Source of the DNA: Leptospira sp. WS39.C2
GTDB taxonomy: Bacteria > Spirochaetota > Leptospiria > Leptospirales > Leptospiraceae
Direction: 5' to 3'
DNA length: 64,000 nt
Assembly: GCF_040833965.1 (NCBI RefSeq)
Contig: NZ_CP162142.1
Coordinates: 744,001-808,000 of the forward strand
The translations under genes were made by a program, and so were the position numbers. The notes beneath the pieces are model-generated. The model did not search any database. It saw only the letters and a program-made list of their open reading frames with translations, and had not been told where the DNA came from. Positions 7,470-16,141 of the stretch are shown here, piece by piece. Positions within the stretch are counted from its first letter, which is position 1; every line of letters starts with the position of its first letter.

Positions 7470-9070
7470 CTCTGAAATTAAATCGATTCATTGAAACTTA
7501 TGATGGGGAATCATTTGATGTTACCATTATCGGTGGTGGGATTACTGGGGCGGCACTTGCTTATGAAGTGGCCAGCCGAGGTTATAGTGTTTGTTTGTTG
7601 GAAAAAAAAGATTTTGGTGGCGCCACATCTGCAGCAACCGGAAAACTCATCCATGGTGGTCTTCGGTATTTAAAACAGTTTGAAATTGGACTTGTAAGAG
7701 AAGCTCTAAAAGAAAGAAGAAATTTGTCGAATATTGCACCTAACTTGGTGTATCCGTATCCCATGATCCTTCCAAAACCGGGAATCGTTGCAAGGCTTGG
7801 TTTGTTTGTCTATGACCTTTTGTCCTTTGATAAAACTTGGACTTGGGATATATCAAAAAAAATTCCGAATCACAAATACCTCAAACGAAACGAACTACTC
7901 AAACAAAATTTAGGCGATTATGAAGACGCCGCTTATTTCTACGATGCCATCTGCCTAAGCCCAGAACGTTTGACTCTTAGTTTTTTGAAATCAGCTGTTT
8001 TGTTTGGTGGGAAAATATCCAATTATACGGAAGTGAAAGAATTGTTATGGGAAGGTAGTCGCGTAGTGGGTGTGACTGCCGTAGACAAAATCACAAAAAA
8101 GGAAGTAACGATCCGCTCCCAAGTCACAATCAATGCTTCGGGACCTTGGAGCCAAGATGTATTGGCTAAATCAAAAAAAACAGAAACAAGTTTCCCAAAA
8201 CAACGTTCCGAAGGGATTTATATCATCACGAAACAATTATCACCTATTATGACCTTGTTTGTTGGCAAAAAAGGGCATTTTAGTTTTGCTCCTTGGCGAG
8301 GGCATTCGATGATTGGGCCAACAGAAAAGTCTTACTTCGGTAAGGTGGAAGATTGGAAACTCACCAAAGAAAGTATTTTGGAATTTATTGATTATATCAA
8401 CGAGACTTCTTACCTAAAAGAAAAACTAAAACTGGAAGATGTTTTATTCTCCTACGGTGGGTTACGTCCACTAGCAGAGTCAAGTGATGATACGTATTCT
8501 GCTTCTAGGAAATCAGAATTGTATGACCATATTAGAGATGGAATTGAAGGACTCATCACTGCTGCAGGTGGAAAATACACAACAAGCCGTCATTTTGCAG
8601 AAACGATCTTTCGTTCTATTCAGAAAAAAATTAAAAAACGATCAAGTCAAAGTATTTCCGCCAAACAACATTTATATGGAAGTAATATTCTTGATATAGA
8701 AGCTTTCATTACAGAAGCAAAAGAAAAACAGAAAGGATTTTTGCCTCAAACGATTGATTATCTCATTCGCCATTATGGATTAGAGTATGAAACAATTTTA
8801 GACATTGTGAGAGTGGACCCAAATTTAGGCTCTGTACTAAATGAAGATGGAGAGATCCTTGCAGAAGTTGTGTATTCGATTCGATTTGAAATGGCAAAAA
8901 CCCTACCTGATATTTTTTTACGTCGTACGGGACTTGGAACTCTAGGCCTACTTCCAAAGTATTCTATGGAGAAAATCATCCAAACTGCTGCGAAGGAATG
9001 GGGTTGGTCAGAGTCACGTATCAAAGAAGAAACAAAATCAATCGAAGATCGGTTACGTTTGCCTCTTTAA
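7466..9070 (+). CDS. FAD-dependent glycerol-3-phosphate dehydrogenase family protein (GlpD-like)
   Basis: From the TTG at 7466, preceded by an excellent AGGAGGG, the protein has 534 residues, normal for GlpD. It starts with a Rossmann FAD motif (DVTIIGGGITGAALAYEVA), followed by SAATGKLIHGGLRYL, which carries the GlpD-type substrate/FAD-contact residues, and a later AAGGKYTTSRHFAE segment. GlpD oxidises sn-glycerol-3-phosphate to dihydroxyacetone phosphate and feeds electrons to quinones at the membrane. Because the partner kinase is not a clear GlpK, the substrate may be another polyol phosphate, as in EryB. The start overlaps the stop of the APH-like gene. The TTG at 7442 is a less likely start because it precedes the ribosome binding site. 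Confidence 0.87.
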   Translation: MTLKLNRFIETYDGESFDVTIIGGGITGAALAYEVASRGYSVCLLEKKDFGGATSAATGKLIHGGLRYLKQFEIGLVREALKERRNLSNIAPNLVYPYPMILPKPGIVARLGLFVYDLLSFDKTWTWDISKKIPNHKYLKRNELLKQNLGDYEDAAYFYDAICLSPERLTLSFLKSAVLFGGKISNYTEVKELLWEGSRVVGVTAVDKITKKEVTIRSQVTINASGPWSQDVLAKSKKTETSFPKQRSEGIYIITKQLSPIMTLFVGKKGHFSFAPWRGHSMIGPTEKSYFGKVEDWKLTKESILEFIDYINETSYLKEKLKLEDVLFSYGGLRPLAESSDDTYSASRKSELYDHIRDGIEGLITAAGGKYTTSRHFAETIFRSIQKKIKKRSSQSISAKQHLYGSNILDIEAFITEAKEKQKGFLPQTIDYLIRHYGLEYETILDIVRVDPNLGSVLNEDGEILAEVVYSIRFEMAKTLPDIFLRRTGLGTLGLLPKYSMEKIIQTAAKEWGWSESRIKEETKSIEDRLRLPL

Positions 9071-9095
9071 GATTTTTTTCTGATTAGAATTTAAG

Positions 9096-9124
9096 CTGAC
9101 AAAGTGGTTCCTTAGACCCATAGT
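9096..9124 (+). promoter_or_regulatory. Possible promoter of the MBL-fold gene
   Basis: CTGACA (9096-9101), a 17-base spacer and CATAGT (9119-9124). The start of transcription would fall at about 9131, next to the second in-frame ATG (9133). There is no Shine-Dalgarno sequence in front of either ATG. The -10 match is modest. Confidence 0.3.
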
Positions 9125-9126
9125 GT

Positions 9127-10062
9127 ATGACTATGGGATCTTTTATTACCATTGATACGGAATATGCAAATTTAAGACAGGTTGCTTCTGCTTATCTCAT
9201 CGAAGAGGAAGGGCATGGAATCGTTGTTGAAACCAATACAACCCATGCGATTCCAAAAATTCTTTCTGAGATGGGCAAACAGAATGTCAGTCCACAAAAC
9301 TTAGATTATATTATTGTCACCCATGTACACTTAGACCATGCGGGTGGAGCGTGGGCGTTACTCGAATCTTGCCCGAATGCAGTGTTACTTGCCCATCCGA
9401 AAACTGCAAAACATCTGATCGATCCAAACCTACTTATCAAAAGTGCAACTTCTGTTTATGGAAAAGAAAATTTCCATAAACTCTATGGAGAGATCAAACC
9501 CATCCCAAAAGAACGAGTGAGAGTGATAGAGGATGGAGAATTTTTGGATTGGAGAGGCCATAGTTTCGAGTTCATTTACACCAAAGGCCATGCCAACCAT
9601 CACTTCTGCATTTATGACAAAAAACTAAATGGTGTATTTACAGGCGATTCGTTTGGAATCTCATACCCTCACTTGGAAAACGGAAAATCATTTATTTTTC
9701 CCACCACAACCCCAACAGACTTTGATGCGAATGAGGCCATTCATTCCATTGATTTAATTTTAGGAACTGGGGCTAATGTTTGTTATTTGACTCATTATGG
9801 TGAGATTCAAAATCTAAAACAAAATGCAGAAGATTTGAAAATCGGCTTACAACTCTGCCAAAAAGCTATACTTGAGCTAAAAAATGTACCAAAAGAAAAT
9901 CGACTTTCTTTTATGGAAAATCAAGTGGAGTCAATGATTATCTCTTTGGCCAATCGAAATGCTGTTACACTTACAGAGAAAGATTGGTCCCTTTTGAAGT
10001 TGGATGTGAATTTGAATGCACAAGGATTGGTGTATGCATTTGAGAGAAATGAAAAACGATGA
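9127..10062 (+). CDS. Metallo-beta-lactamase-fold hydrolase
   Basis: A 311-residue MBL-fold protein with the zinc motif VTHVHLDHAGG, a later GHANHH histidine site, FTGDSFG with the bridging Asp, and LTHYGE. The fold covers hydrolases such as glyoxalase II, lactonases and phosphodiesterases; nothing in the sequence fixes the substrate. It follows the GlpD-like gene by 56 bases on the same strand and may have its own weak promoter. Two in-frame ATGs (9127, 9133) compete; neither has a ribosome binding site. It overlaps the downstream lipoprotein gene by 14 bases. Confidence 0.85.
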   Translation: MTMGSFITIDTEYANLRQVASAYLIEEEGHGIVVETNTTHAIPKILSEMGKQNVSPQNLDYIIVTHVHLDHAGGAWALLESCPNAVLLAHPKTAKHLIDPNLLIKSATSVYGKENFHKLYGEIKPIPKERVRVIEDGEFLDWRGHSFEFIYTKGHANHHFCIYDKKLNGVFTGDSFGISYPHLENGKSFIFPTTTPTDFDANEAIHSIDLILGTGANVCYLTHYGEIQNLKQNAEDLKIGLQLCQKAILELKNVPKENRLSFMENQVESMIISLANRNAVTLTEKDWSLLKLDVNLNAQGLVYAFERNEKR

Positions 10063-10516
10063 TAAAACTTTATTAATGAAAAAACAGTTTTTAAATACTT
10101 TCCATTTGGTTATGATTGTACCATTCGTTTTATTTCTTTTTATGAATTGTATTTCTTCTCATTCTCCATATAAAACCAAAGAACCAGAAATTCGTATCCA
10201 ATTTCTATCGAAGGAGTTTGAAGAATTCAAAACAGTCCCATCATCCTTATTTGAAAAAAAGGATTTACTTTTCCTTCTCGCAGAATTTTCCAAAAAGGAA
10301 GACCCTTCCATGCGTTTTATCTCCACAAACAGAACAGAAGAAATCATGGAAGTGAATGGAATTCGAAATTCTTGGGATGCCGGTTGGGTGGTATATGTCA
10401 ATGGAGAACGAATGGACGGAGTCCAAATGAAACGAGGGGTGAAGGTGGGACCAAACGACAAAATCCAAATTCGTTACGAAACCGTAGAACGAGTGTTTGG
10501 TCGCCCTATCAATTGA
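10049..10516 (+). CDS. Putative lipoprotein with a DUF4430-like C-terminal region
   Basis: A protein of 155 residues from the ATG at 10049 (146 from the ATG at 10076). A hydrophobic stretch (FHLVMIVPFVLFLFMNC) ends in a cysteine that fits a lipobox, so the mature protein is probably a lipoprotein. The C-terminal part (WDAGWVVYVNGERMDGV, then VGPNDKIQIRYE) resembles the DUF4430/transcobalamin-like domain: a Trp, a YVNG turn, and a final 'GD-x-I' strand. This is a weak resemblance. It overlaps the MBL gene by 14 bases (start at 10049) and ends about 40 bases before the convergent fliE. Function unknown. Confidence 0.6.
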   Translation: MKNDDKTLLMKKQFLNTFHLVMIVPFVLFLFMNCISSHSPYKTKEPEIRIQFLSKEFEEFKTVPSSLFEKKDLLFLLAEFSKKEDPSMRFISTNRTEEIMEVNGIRNSWDAGWVVYVNGERMDGVQMKRGVKVGPNDKIQIRYETVERVFGRPIN

Positions 10517-10524
10517 ATGATAGG
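10505..10524. terminator. Weak hairpin between the lipoprotein gene and fliE
   Basis: CCTATCA (10505-10511) and TGATAGG (10518-10524) form a 7-bp stem with a 6-base loop over the stop codon of the lipoprotein gene, between convergent genes. No T-run follows, so termination here is only a suggestion. Confidence 0.3.
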
Positions 10525-10553
10525 ACAACAAACAAAGGATACAATAGTTTAAA

Positions 10554-10919
10554 TTATCTTAACGTTGTGAGTTCTCTGTAAGCTCTTACAAAACCATCTG
10601 ACATGGTTTTTGCGAAGGTGAGGGAGATCCTAGCTTTTTCAGCAGCAATCATCACGTCATGTAGTTCCACTGAGTTTGGATCAAACACAATCTTTTGAGT
10701 GAGTTCGTCTGCTTCCACTTGTTGTTCATTCACTTGTTCGAAAGCCTTTTTTAAAGCATCAGCAAATGTTCCTGCCACTTCATCAGGGGATTTGGCTTCA
10801 TTGGTTTTGCCGTAGTGGCGATCATCAGAACGAAGGATTCCCACTTTGTCTCCTTGGGGGAGAAGGGAATGGGGTTTGTAAGTTTGAGAGGAGAGTGAAG
10901 TGATGCGGTCAATGGACAT
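10554..10919 (-). CDS. fliE: Flagellar hook-basal body complex protein FliE
   Basis: A 121-residue protein from the ATG at 10919, which has AGAGGAA upstream; an earlier in-frame ATG (10937) lacks this. The C-terminal half has the FliE signature: ADALKKAFEQVNEQQVEAD, then SVELHDVMIAAEKARISL and a C-terminal VRAYRELTTLR. FliE links the MS ring to the proximal rod. It lies downstream of flgC with a 95-base gap, and no fliF follows; instead a convergent lipoprotein gene comes next. Transcription of fliF from the flgB promoter is therefore not possible in this arrangement unless it runs through about 10 kb of mixed-strand genes. Confidence 0.95.
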   Translation of the reverse strand: MSIDRITSLSSQTYKPHSLLPQGDKVGILRSDDRHYGKTNEAKSPDEVAGTFADALKKAFEQVNEQQVEADELTQKIVFDPNSVELHDVMIAAEKARISLTFAKTMSDGFVRAYRELTTLR

Positions 10920-11014
10920 GGGTGATTCCTCTTTCAAATCATCGGTATAAGTTCAAAAACCTAAAGAAAAAAATTATGTCTCATAAAAAAAAGAGAACCA
11001 AAAACGACCGAAAC

Positions 11015-11476
11015 TTAGGCTCGGCCGATTTCCATGGCTTTGTTCATCATGGCTTTTGACCCGTTGATGAGTTGGACATTGGCTTCGTAAGAACGGGAAG
11101 CAGAGATCATATCCGTCATCTCTGTGACGATGTTGATATTCGGAAGTTCCACATACCCTTTTTTTGGTCCTGTTTGGATGGCATCGGGGTGAGTGGGGTC
11201 ATAGGTCAAACGAAGAGGGCTCATGTCCTTCTCAATTTTCATCACCTTCACCCCTTTCCCTTCGCCAGGAGCCACACCAAATGGATACACAGGACTTTTC
11301 CATTGGGTGCGTAGGTTAATCGGTGTTAGGATGACACGGTCACGTCTAAAAGGGCCATCTCCATTGGTATTTCTCGTTGTTGTTGAGTTAGCAATGTTAT
11401 TGGAGATCACATCCATTCGGAGCCTTTGTGCGGAAAGACCAGTTGCAGAAATATTAATCGAATCAAACATACCCAT
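11015..11476 (-). CDS. flgC: Flagellar basal-body rod protein FlgC
   Basis: A 153-residue rod protein. The N-terminus has the flagellar rod signature (MFDSINISATGLSAQRLRM then VISNNIANSTT), and the C-terminus is the matching helix (IVTEMTDMISASRSYEANV, then INGSKAMMNKAMEIGRA). FlgC forms part of the proximal rod in the periplasm and is exported by the flagellar type-III system. AAGGAGT lies just upstream of the ATG at 11476. It is separated by 10 bases from the flgB stop. Confidence 0.97.
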   Translation of the reverse strand: MGMFDSINISATGLSAQRLRMDVISNNIANSTTTRNTNGDGPFRRDRVILTPINLRTQWKSPVYPFGVAPGEGKGVKVMKIEKDMSPLRLTYDPTHPDAIQTGPKKGYVELPNINIVTEMTDMISASRSYEANVQLINGSKAMMNKAMEIGRA

Positions 11477-11486
11477 CGTTTACTCC

Positions 11487-11918
11487 TTAGTTGGTTCTCA
11501 TCACAATGTTGAGTAGACGGTTGTTTTGGTTCAACCGATCAATCATGATATTATAACTCATTTGGTTTTGGTTGGCTTCAACCACTTCCTTTTCGATGTC
11601 TACGTTGTTTCCATCAGGTCTCATCGTAGTGAGGTAATCCAAATTGGTTTTTGGTTTGGCATCGCGGTAATCGAGAGGTTTAAAAAATTCTATATGACGG
11701 TCGTTTGTGATTTTTGTTGGAACAGCCTTGTCTTTTTCAATTTTTTCAGATTCAATGGCTCGTTTTAACATGGATTCAAATACTACTTCGGATCGTTTGA
11801 AATTAGGAACATCCGCATTGGCAATGTTATCGGAGATCACCTTCCGTCTTTGTGACGCCGCGCCAAGCCCTCGTTCCAAAAGGTCTTGAGTTTTCATGAA
11901 ATGTGTTGCTTCAAACAT
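11487..11918 (-). CDS. flgB: Flagellar basal-body rod protein FlgB
   Basis: A 143-residue rod protein with the typical N-terminal motif (LLERGLGAASQRRKVISDN, then IANADVPNFKRSEV) and the C-terminal helix with EANQNQMSYNIMIDRLNQNN. FlgB is the most proximal rod component. GAGGAAGAGGAAT directly precedes the ATG. It is the first gene of the minus-strand flgB-flgC-fliE cluster; the 145 bases upstream, to the helicase stop at 12064, should hold the promoter, but I could not identify a sigma-28 or sigma-70 site with confidence. A 12-base palindrome (GACATTTATGTC) lies at 11970-11981. Confidence 0.96.
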   Translation of the reverse strand: MFEATHFMKTQDLLERGLGAASQRRKVISDNIANADVPNFKRSEVVFESMLKRAIESEKIEKDKAVPTKITNDRHIEFFKPLDYRDAKPKTNLDYLTTMRPDGNNVDIEKEVVEANQNQMSYNIMIDRLNQNNRLLNIVMRTN

Positions 11919-12063
11919 ATTCCTCTTCCTCTCTACTTTCCCTTTCGGACGGTTTTCCTTCCTCCTAAAGACATTTATGTCGCAAAAGATGAAAAAATTG
12001 AATGGGAGTGGGGAGCCGGGTGAAATGGAATTTTAGTAGAGGGATTGAGGTTTTATGAACAGA

Positions 12064-15000
12064 TCACAACATTTTGGCTTCTTCGAAAAATGCAGATGGC
12101 ATAGGGTATTGTAATTCCCAAATCATAGACATCGGTCTTTCTCCAGAAGTTTCCAAAAGTGACTTAGCAGGGCCAAGAAATAGAAAAGGAGCTGTTTCTC
12201 CTTCGATGCTCTTTTTAACTCGAGCAAAAAACAAGATTGTATAACCCAATTGTTCGAAGTTGAGATAGTTTTTTGCAGTAGGGCTATCCATTGATATTTT
12301 TGATTGGCTTTCCCAATGGATTTTAGTTTTACTGATTGGATAGTCTTTATACAAAGTTGTGAGTGAAAAATCTCGTTCTTCTTTTTGGAACGTAACAAGG
12401 TGGATATATAACTTTTGTTCCTCGCTATGAATGACTCCCTGTCCAGTTGGTCCTGGCTTCTCTATAGTTGCCAGACCGAGGTACGCCTTAATTTCACTAG
12501 AACCCACAAACGAGTGTAATTCGAGGTCACATAGAAATGGTGCGAAGATTGTTTTAGGTTTGAATTCTAAAGATGATAAGCGCCATTGTGCAATTTCTTT
12601 TGCATCATTTACTAAACTAGGATTCTTTTTCCATTTAACTAACGAGTCATTCCAAGTATGGATACCTATACTAACTCCCTTTTCTCCCCACATCAAATAA
12701 TGAAGACTAGTTTTCAAACCTTCGTCAGATTCTATATACGAATCATCTCCGTTTGCGATGGCTATAAATGCATTTAGAATCTTACTGGAAGATCTGAGGG
12801 TAAGACGAAGAAGAGCGGATTTCCCTTTCTGAATGTCTGGATCTAACAGGTCTGGGCGTTTATCGGCGATACATTTCCATTGGGACCAAGTGAATTTTTT
12901 TAATATTGTTATCGGAGATAAGGAGGTTTCTTTGATAAAATTGGAGAAGGTTAAGTCTCCCATTTTGGAGTATGACCAAGTTTCAATTGTCTCTGGGATA
13001 AAATGATTAAGATCGTTATAAACTTGTTTAATTTTATTTATAATTGTTTCTCTAGCAATTCGTTCTAGTTGGATGGCGCAACCTGTTGGTAAATTCGGGA
13101 AATCTGACTGAACTTCTTCAAGTAACTGACTTCTATTCTTTTTTAAGAGAGCAATGAATTTTCTATCGATTCGATACTTTTTATGTGTTTGGCCTATAAA
13201 ATCTAAAACAGTCAGTGCATCCTTGTTAGGTGCATGTCTCAAACCGCGACCCAATTGTTGTAAGAATATAGTTAAACTCTCAGTTGGTCTTAGAAATAAG
13301 ACTGTATTGATTTCAGGAATATCAACACCTTCGTTGAATATATCAACTGTAAATAGGATTTTAATTTTGTTTTCTTTGAATTCTTTGATTCTTTGAGTAC
13401 GCTCAAACGATGGAGTATCACCGAGTATTGTTTCTGCAGCAATACCAAATTTTTGAAAACTCTCGGCCATGAATTTTGCATGTTTTACACTCACACAAAA
13501 TCCGACTGCTTTTAAAGTTTCCCAATTTGCTTGGTAATGATTGATTGAATCAAAGACAAGTTTTACTCTTTGCTTAGCTTTTATGTCGTCGCCAGTATAA
13601 ACTTTCTCGATTTCACCCAGATCAAATTTGCCACTTTTCCAAAAATGGTCAAGCTCGAGATGAATATTATCGCTAATGCCAAAGTAATGGAATGGACATA
13701 ACAATTTTTCTTCTAAGGCTTCCGGAAGACGTATTTCGGATGTTATGCGGTAATTGAAATCTGGTAAAATAGAGTCTCCATCCATTCTTTCTGGAGTAGC
13801 TGTTAGACCAAGTAATATCTCAGGGGAAAATTCAGTAAATATTGGCCTGTAACTAGATGCACTACTGTGGTGAACTTCATCGATAACAATGTACTGAAAA
13901 AAAGTTTTCCCTAACCTTTCCCATATTTGTTTCGAATTAATGCTTTGAATGGAGGCAAAAATATGAGAGGGTTTGTCTGTTTCGGAAAAAGGATCAATCC
14001 CATCCACAAATAGAAATCCAAAGTTTTGATCCTGTAATGTCATTCGAAAACAAGCTAAAGCTTGTTCTAAGATCTCTTTTCTATGTGCAATGTATAATAG
14101 GGAAGGTTTGGACTTAGTTTCGATGCAATATCTTTTATAATCGAAAGCAGAAATTACTGTTTTTCCTGTTCCAGTGGCAGCAACGAGTAAGTTTTTTCGG
14201 TTCCCACTCATTCTCTCTGTTGCTAATTCTTCAAGAATTCTTTCTTGGTAGACTCGCGGAGTTAATTCTGCAAAAAAAGGAGTTTGAGATTGGCTGAGTT
14301 GATGATAGGAATTTAAAACTCTTTTGAAACGAGCAAAGTCGAGGTCAGAAACGAAAGCTTTGTATTCTGGGCTTTCCCAGTAGGTTTCAAATTCAGCAGT
14401 GAATCTCTCTAAAATATGAGGCATATCTTGTGCCGTTACTTTGACAGTCCATTCGAGACCTTCTGTCATTGCAGCATGAGTCATATTTGCAGATCCAATA
14501 TAAGCAGTTGAAAATCCAGAGTTTCTATGAAAGTGGTATGCTTTTGCATGCAATCTTGTTTTGTCTGGATCGTAGGAAACTCGGATGGTTACATTTTTAA
14601 GATATGCTAATTTTCGTAAGGCTTCTGGTTCGCTCACCCCCATATAACTTGTGGAAATGATTCGAACGGGAATATTCCGTTCGGCTAAGATTTCAAACGA
14701 TGGATAGAGTAATCGTAAACCAGACCATTTGATAAAGGAAACGAGGATATCGACTTTGTCTGCGGTCGCTAGTTCTAATCTAAGTTCATGATTGAGTGGT
14801 GGATCGTTCCCCTGACCAGTTAATAGTGAACTGATATAAAGCGGAGTAGATGGTCTTTTCCAAGATTCATTTGATGATAATAACAGTTTTGTGGGTGGAT
14901 CCTTGAGAATTTTTTTTCGTTCTAGGTATTTGTCTCCATCTGTGGAAGACAATACATCGATGATTTTATTGAAAATTAGAATTTGATCGATTGGTTTTAA

Positions 15001-15168
15001 TGTTCTTAATTTTTGTTTTAGAATCTTTGCAAGAAATAATGAATAAACAGATGGCGATTCTTCATCATCAATCTTTCTGAAAATTGGCTTTAGATCGGAA
15101 GAATTTAAAACATCTTCTAATTCTTGGTCGATAATTCTATCATAAACACCAGGAATAAGCTCGGACAT
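12064..15168 (-). CDS. PLD-nuclease/superfamily-2 helicase with C-terminal DUF3427 domain
   Basis: A 1034-residue multidomain protein. The N-terminal third holds a phospholipase-D-type nuclease domain with a single HxK site (H207-A-K209) and a downstream GSANMT (N228). A superfamily-2 helicase follows: Walker A AATGTGKT (331-337), DEVHH (430-434) and LTATPE (455-460), then the second RecA lobe with FTVDIFNEGVDIP and QLGRGLRHA. The last part, with FSLTTLYKDYPISKTKIHW and YTILFFARVKKS, fits DUF3427. Proteins with this domain order are often found among bacterial defence genes and act on nucleic acids. It stands alone on this strand, between flgB and a hydroxylase gene, with no methylase or restriction partner. 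The start codon lies in a hairpin. Confidence 0.85.
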   Translation of the reverse strand: MSELIPGVYDRIIDQELEDVLNSSDLKPIFRKIDDEESPSVYSLFLAKILKQKLRTLKPIDQILIFNKIIDVLSSTDGDKYLERKKILKDPPTKLLLSSNESWKRPSTPLYISSLLTGQGNDPPLNHELRLELATADKVDILVSFIKWSGLRLLYPSFEILAERNIPVRIISTSYMGVSEPEALRKLAYLKNVTIRVSYDPDKTRLHAKAYHFHRNSGFSTAYIGSANMTHAAMTEGLEWTVKVTAQDMPHILERFTAEFETYWESPEYKAFVSDLDFARFKRVLNSYHQLSQSQTPFFAELTPRVYQERILEELATERMSGNRKNLLVAATGTGKTVISAFDYKRYCIETKSKPSLLYIAHRKEILEQALACFRMTLQDQNFGFLFVDGIDPFSETDKPSHIFASIQSINSKQIWERLGKTFFQYIVIDEVHHSSASSYRPIFTEFSPEILLGLTATPERMDGDSILPDFNYRITSEIRLPEALEEKLLCPFHYFGISDNIHLELDHFWKSGKFDLGEIEKVYTGDDIKAKQRVKLVFDSINHYQANWETLKAVGFCVSVKHAKFMAESFQKFGIAAETILGDTPSFERTQRIKEFKENKIKILFTVDIFNEGVDIPEINTVLFLRPTESLTIFLQQLGRGLRHAPNKDALTVLDFIGQTHKKYRIDRKFIALLKKNRSQLLEEVQSDFPNLPTGCAIQLERIARETIINKIKQVYNDLNHFIPETIETWSYSKMGDLTFSNFIKETSLSPITILKKFTWSQWKCIADKRPDLLDPDIQKGKSALLRLTLRSSSKILNAFIAIANGDDSYIESDEGLKTSLHYLMWGEKGVSIGIHTWNDSLVKWKKNPSLVNDAKEIAQWRLSSLEFKPKTIFAPFLCDLELHSFVGSSEIKAYLGLATIEKPGPTGQGVIHSEEQKLYIHLVTFQKEERDFSLTTLYKDYPISKTKIHWESQSKISMDSPTAKNYLNFEQLGYTILFFARVKKSIEGETAPFLFLGPAKSLLETSGERPMSMIWELQYPMPSAFFEEAKML

Positions 15169-15196
15169 CTTTTCAATGGAATAGAAGAAATGTCCG
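15162..15196 (-). promoter_or_regulatory. Inverted repeat over the start codon of the helicase gene
   Basis: CGGACATCTTTTC (15162-15174) and GAAGAAATGTCCG (15184-15196) are inverted copies matching at 11 of 13 positions, round a 9-base centre. One arm contains the ATG (15166-15168) and the weak GAAAAG ribosome binding site. It could be an RNA hairpin that hides the start codon or an operator. Confidence 0.5.
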
Positions 15197-15212
15197 CATT
15201 ACAAGAAAAATA

Positions 15213-16082
15213 CTATGTTGGTACGCTTAGAATATGATTCTTTTCCTTCGATTGTAACTCTTTTTCACTTCGATTCCTTTCCCTCTCACCTACCACTTGT
15301 TCGTAATACGTTTCGTAATTAGGAAAGTTAGTCCCCATAATTCGGTCCCAAACATTAAAATACAATGAATAGTTTCCTTGGAACTTTTGGTGGTGTTGGT
15401 TGTGGTGGGTTGAAGTATTGATCCATTTTGTGATTGGATGTGATGCCCAACCTTTTGGGAAAAATTCATAACCAAGGTGCCACCAAATATTTAGGATCAT
15501 GGCATAAAAGGTGTGGAAAAGAACTACATAAAAATGAACGGGAACAAACATCACGAAGGGAACAATATAAATTGCTTCTAAAAATGCTTCCGTAGCTTGG
15601 AACCTGTAGGCAGCGAGTGGGGAAGGATTGACTGATTGGTGGTGTTCCGAGTGAACATGGGGGTATACTTTTTTCAAATGAGCAAACCGGTGCATCCAAT
15701 AAAACCATGTCTCATGCCATATTGTAATAAGAAGGAAACTGATAATAATGTAACTCACTTCCCAGACACCAGAAACAGGACCAAAGTACACAGCACTAGG
15801 TGTGATCTTTGCTTTCATGAGAGTGATGTTTGTGACAGCTATTAGCGTAAAAACTAATAAGGTTACAGCAGATTGACGAAACTCTTTCCAAACTTTTTCT
15901 GCTTTTGGATACAATTTTTGGATTCGGTAGGATTCGAAATAATCCTTTCGCCAAACATAGAATAGGAGGAAAGCCAATCCTGCGATTGGATAATAACGTA
16001 AAATATTTAATACACCTTGGGCAAACCCAATTTTGGATACACAATCGAGAACCAATTCACATTGAACGGGACCACCAAACAT
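15213..16082 (-). CDS. Sterol desaturase/fatty acid hydroxylase superfamily membrane protein
   Basis: A 289-residue membrane protein with several hydrophobic segments and the histidine clusters that bind the di-iron centre: HETWFYWMHRFAH, HSEHHQS, and THHNQHHQKFQGNY near the C-terminus. This family hydroxylates or desaturates lipids. AGGAGA lies before the ATG at 16082. It is followed by the helicase gene (44 bases) and preceded by an AraC-type regulator on the same strand, with a cluster of inverted repeats between them. A second family member lies at 20994-22181, beyond the Mce operon, so this neighbourhood is concerned with membrane lipid modification and transport. The substrate is unknown. 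Confidence 0.88.
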   Translation of the reverse strand: MFGGPVQCELVLDCVSKIGFAQGVLNILRYYPIAGLAFLLFYVWRKDYFESYRIQKLYPKAEKVWKEFRQSAVTLLVFTLIAVTNITLMKAKITPSAVYFGPVSGVWEVSYIIISFLLITIWHETWFYWMHRFAHLKKVYPHVHSEHHQSVNPSPLAAYRFQATEAFLEAIYIVPFVMFVPVHFYVVLFHTFYAMILNIWWHLGYEFFPKGWASHPITKWINTSTHHNQHHQKFQGNYSLYFNVWDRIMGTNFPNYETYYEQVVGERERNRSEKELQSKEKNHILSVPT

Positions 16083-16141
16083 ATTTTTCTCCTGACCAAA
16101 CTTAGACTGGGTTCAGTTTACCCTTTATATGGAATCGAATC

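Noticed and set aside
11919..12063. Sigma-28 promoter for flgB
   Set aside because: No TAAA-N15-GCCGATAA-like pair could be found; the GACATTTATGTC palindrome alone is weak evidence.
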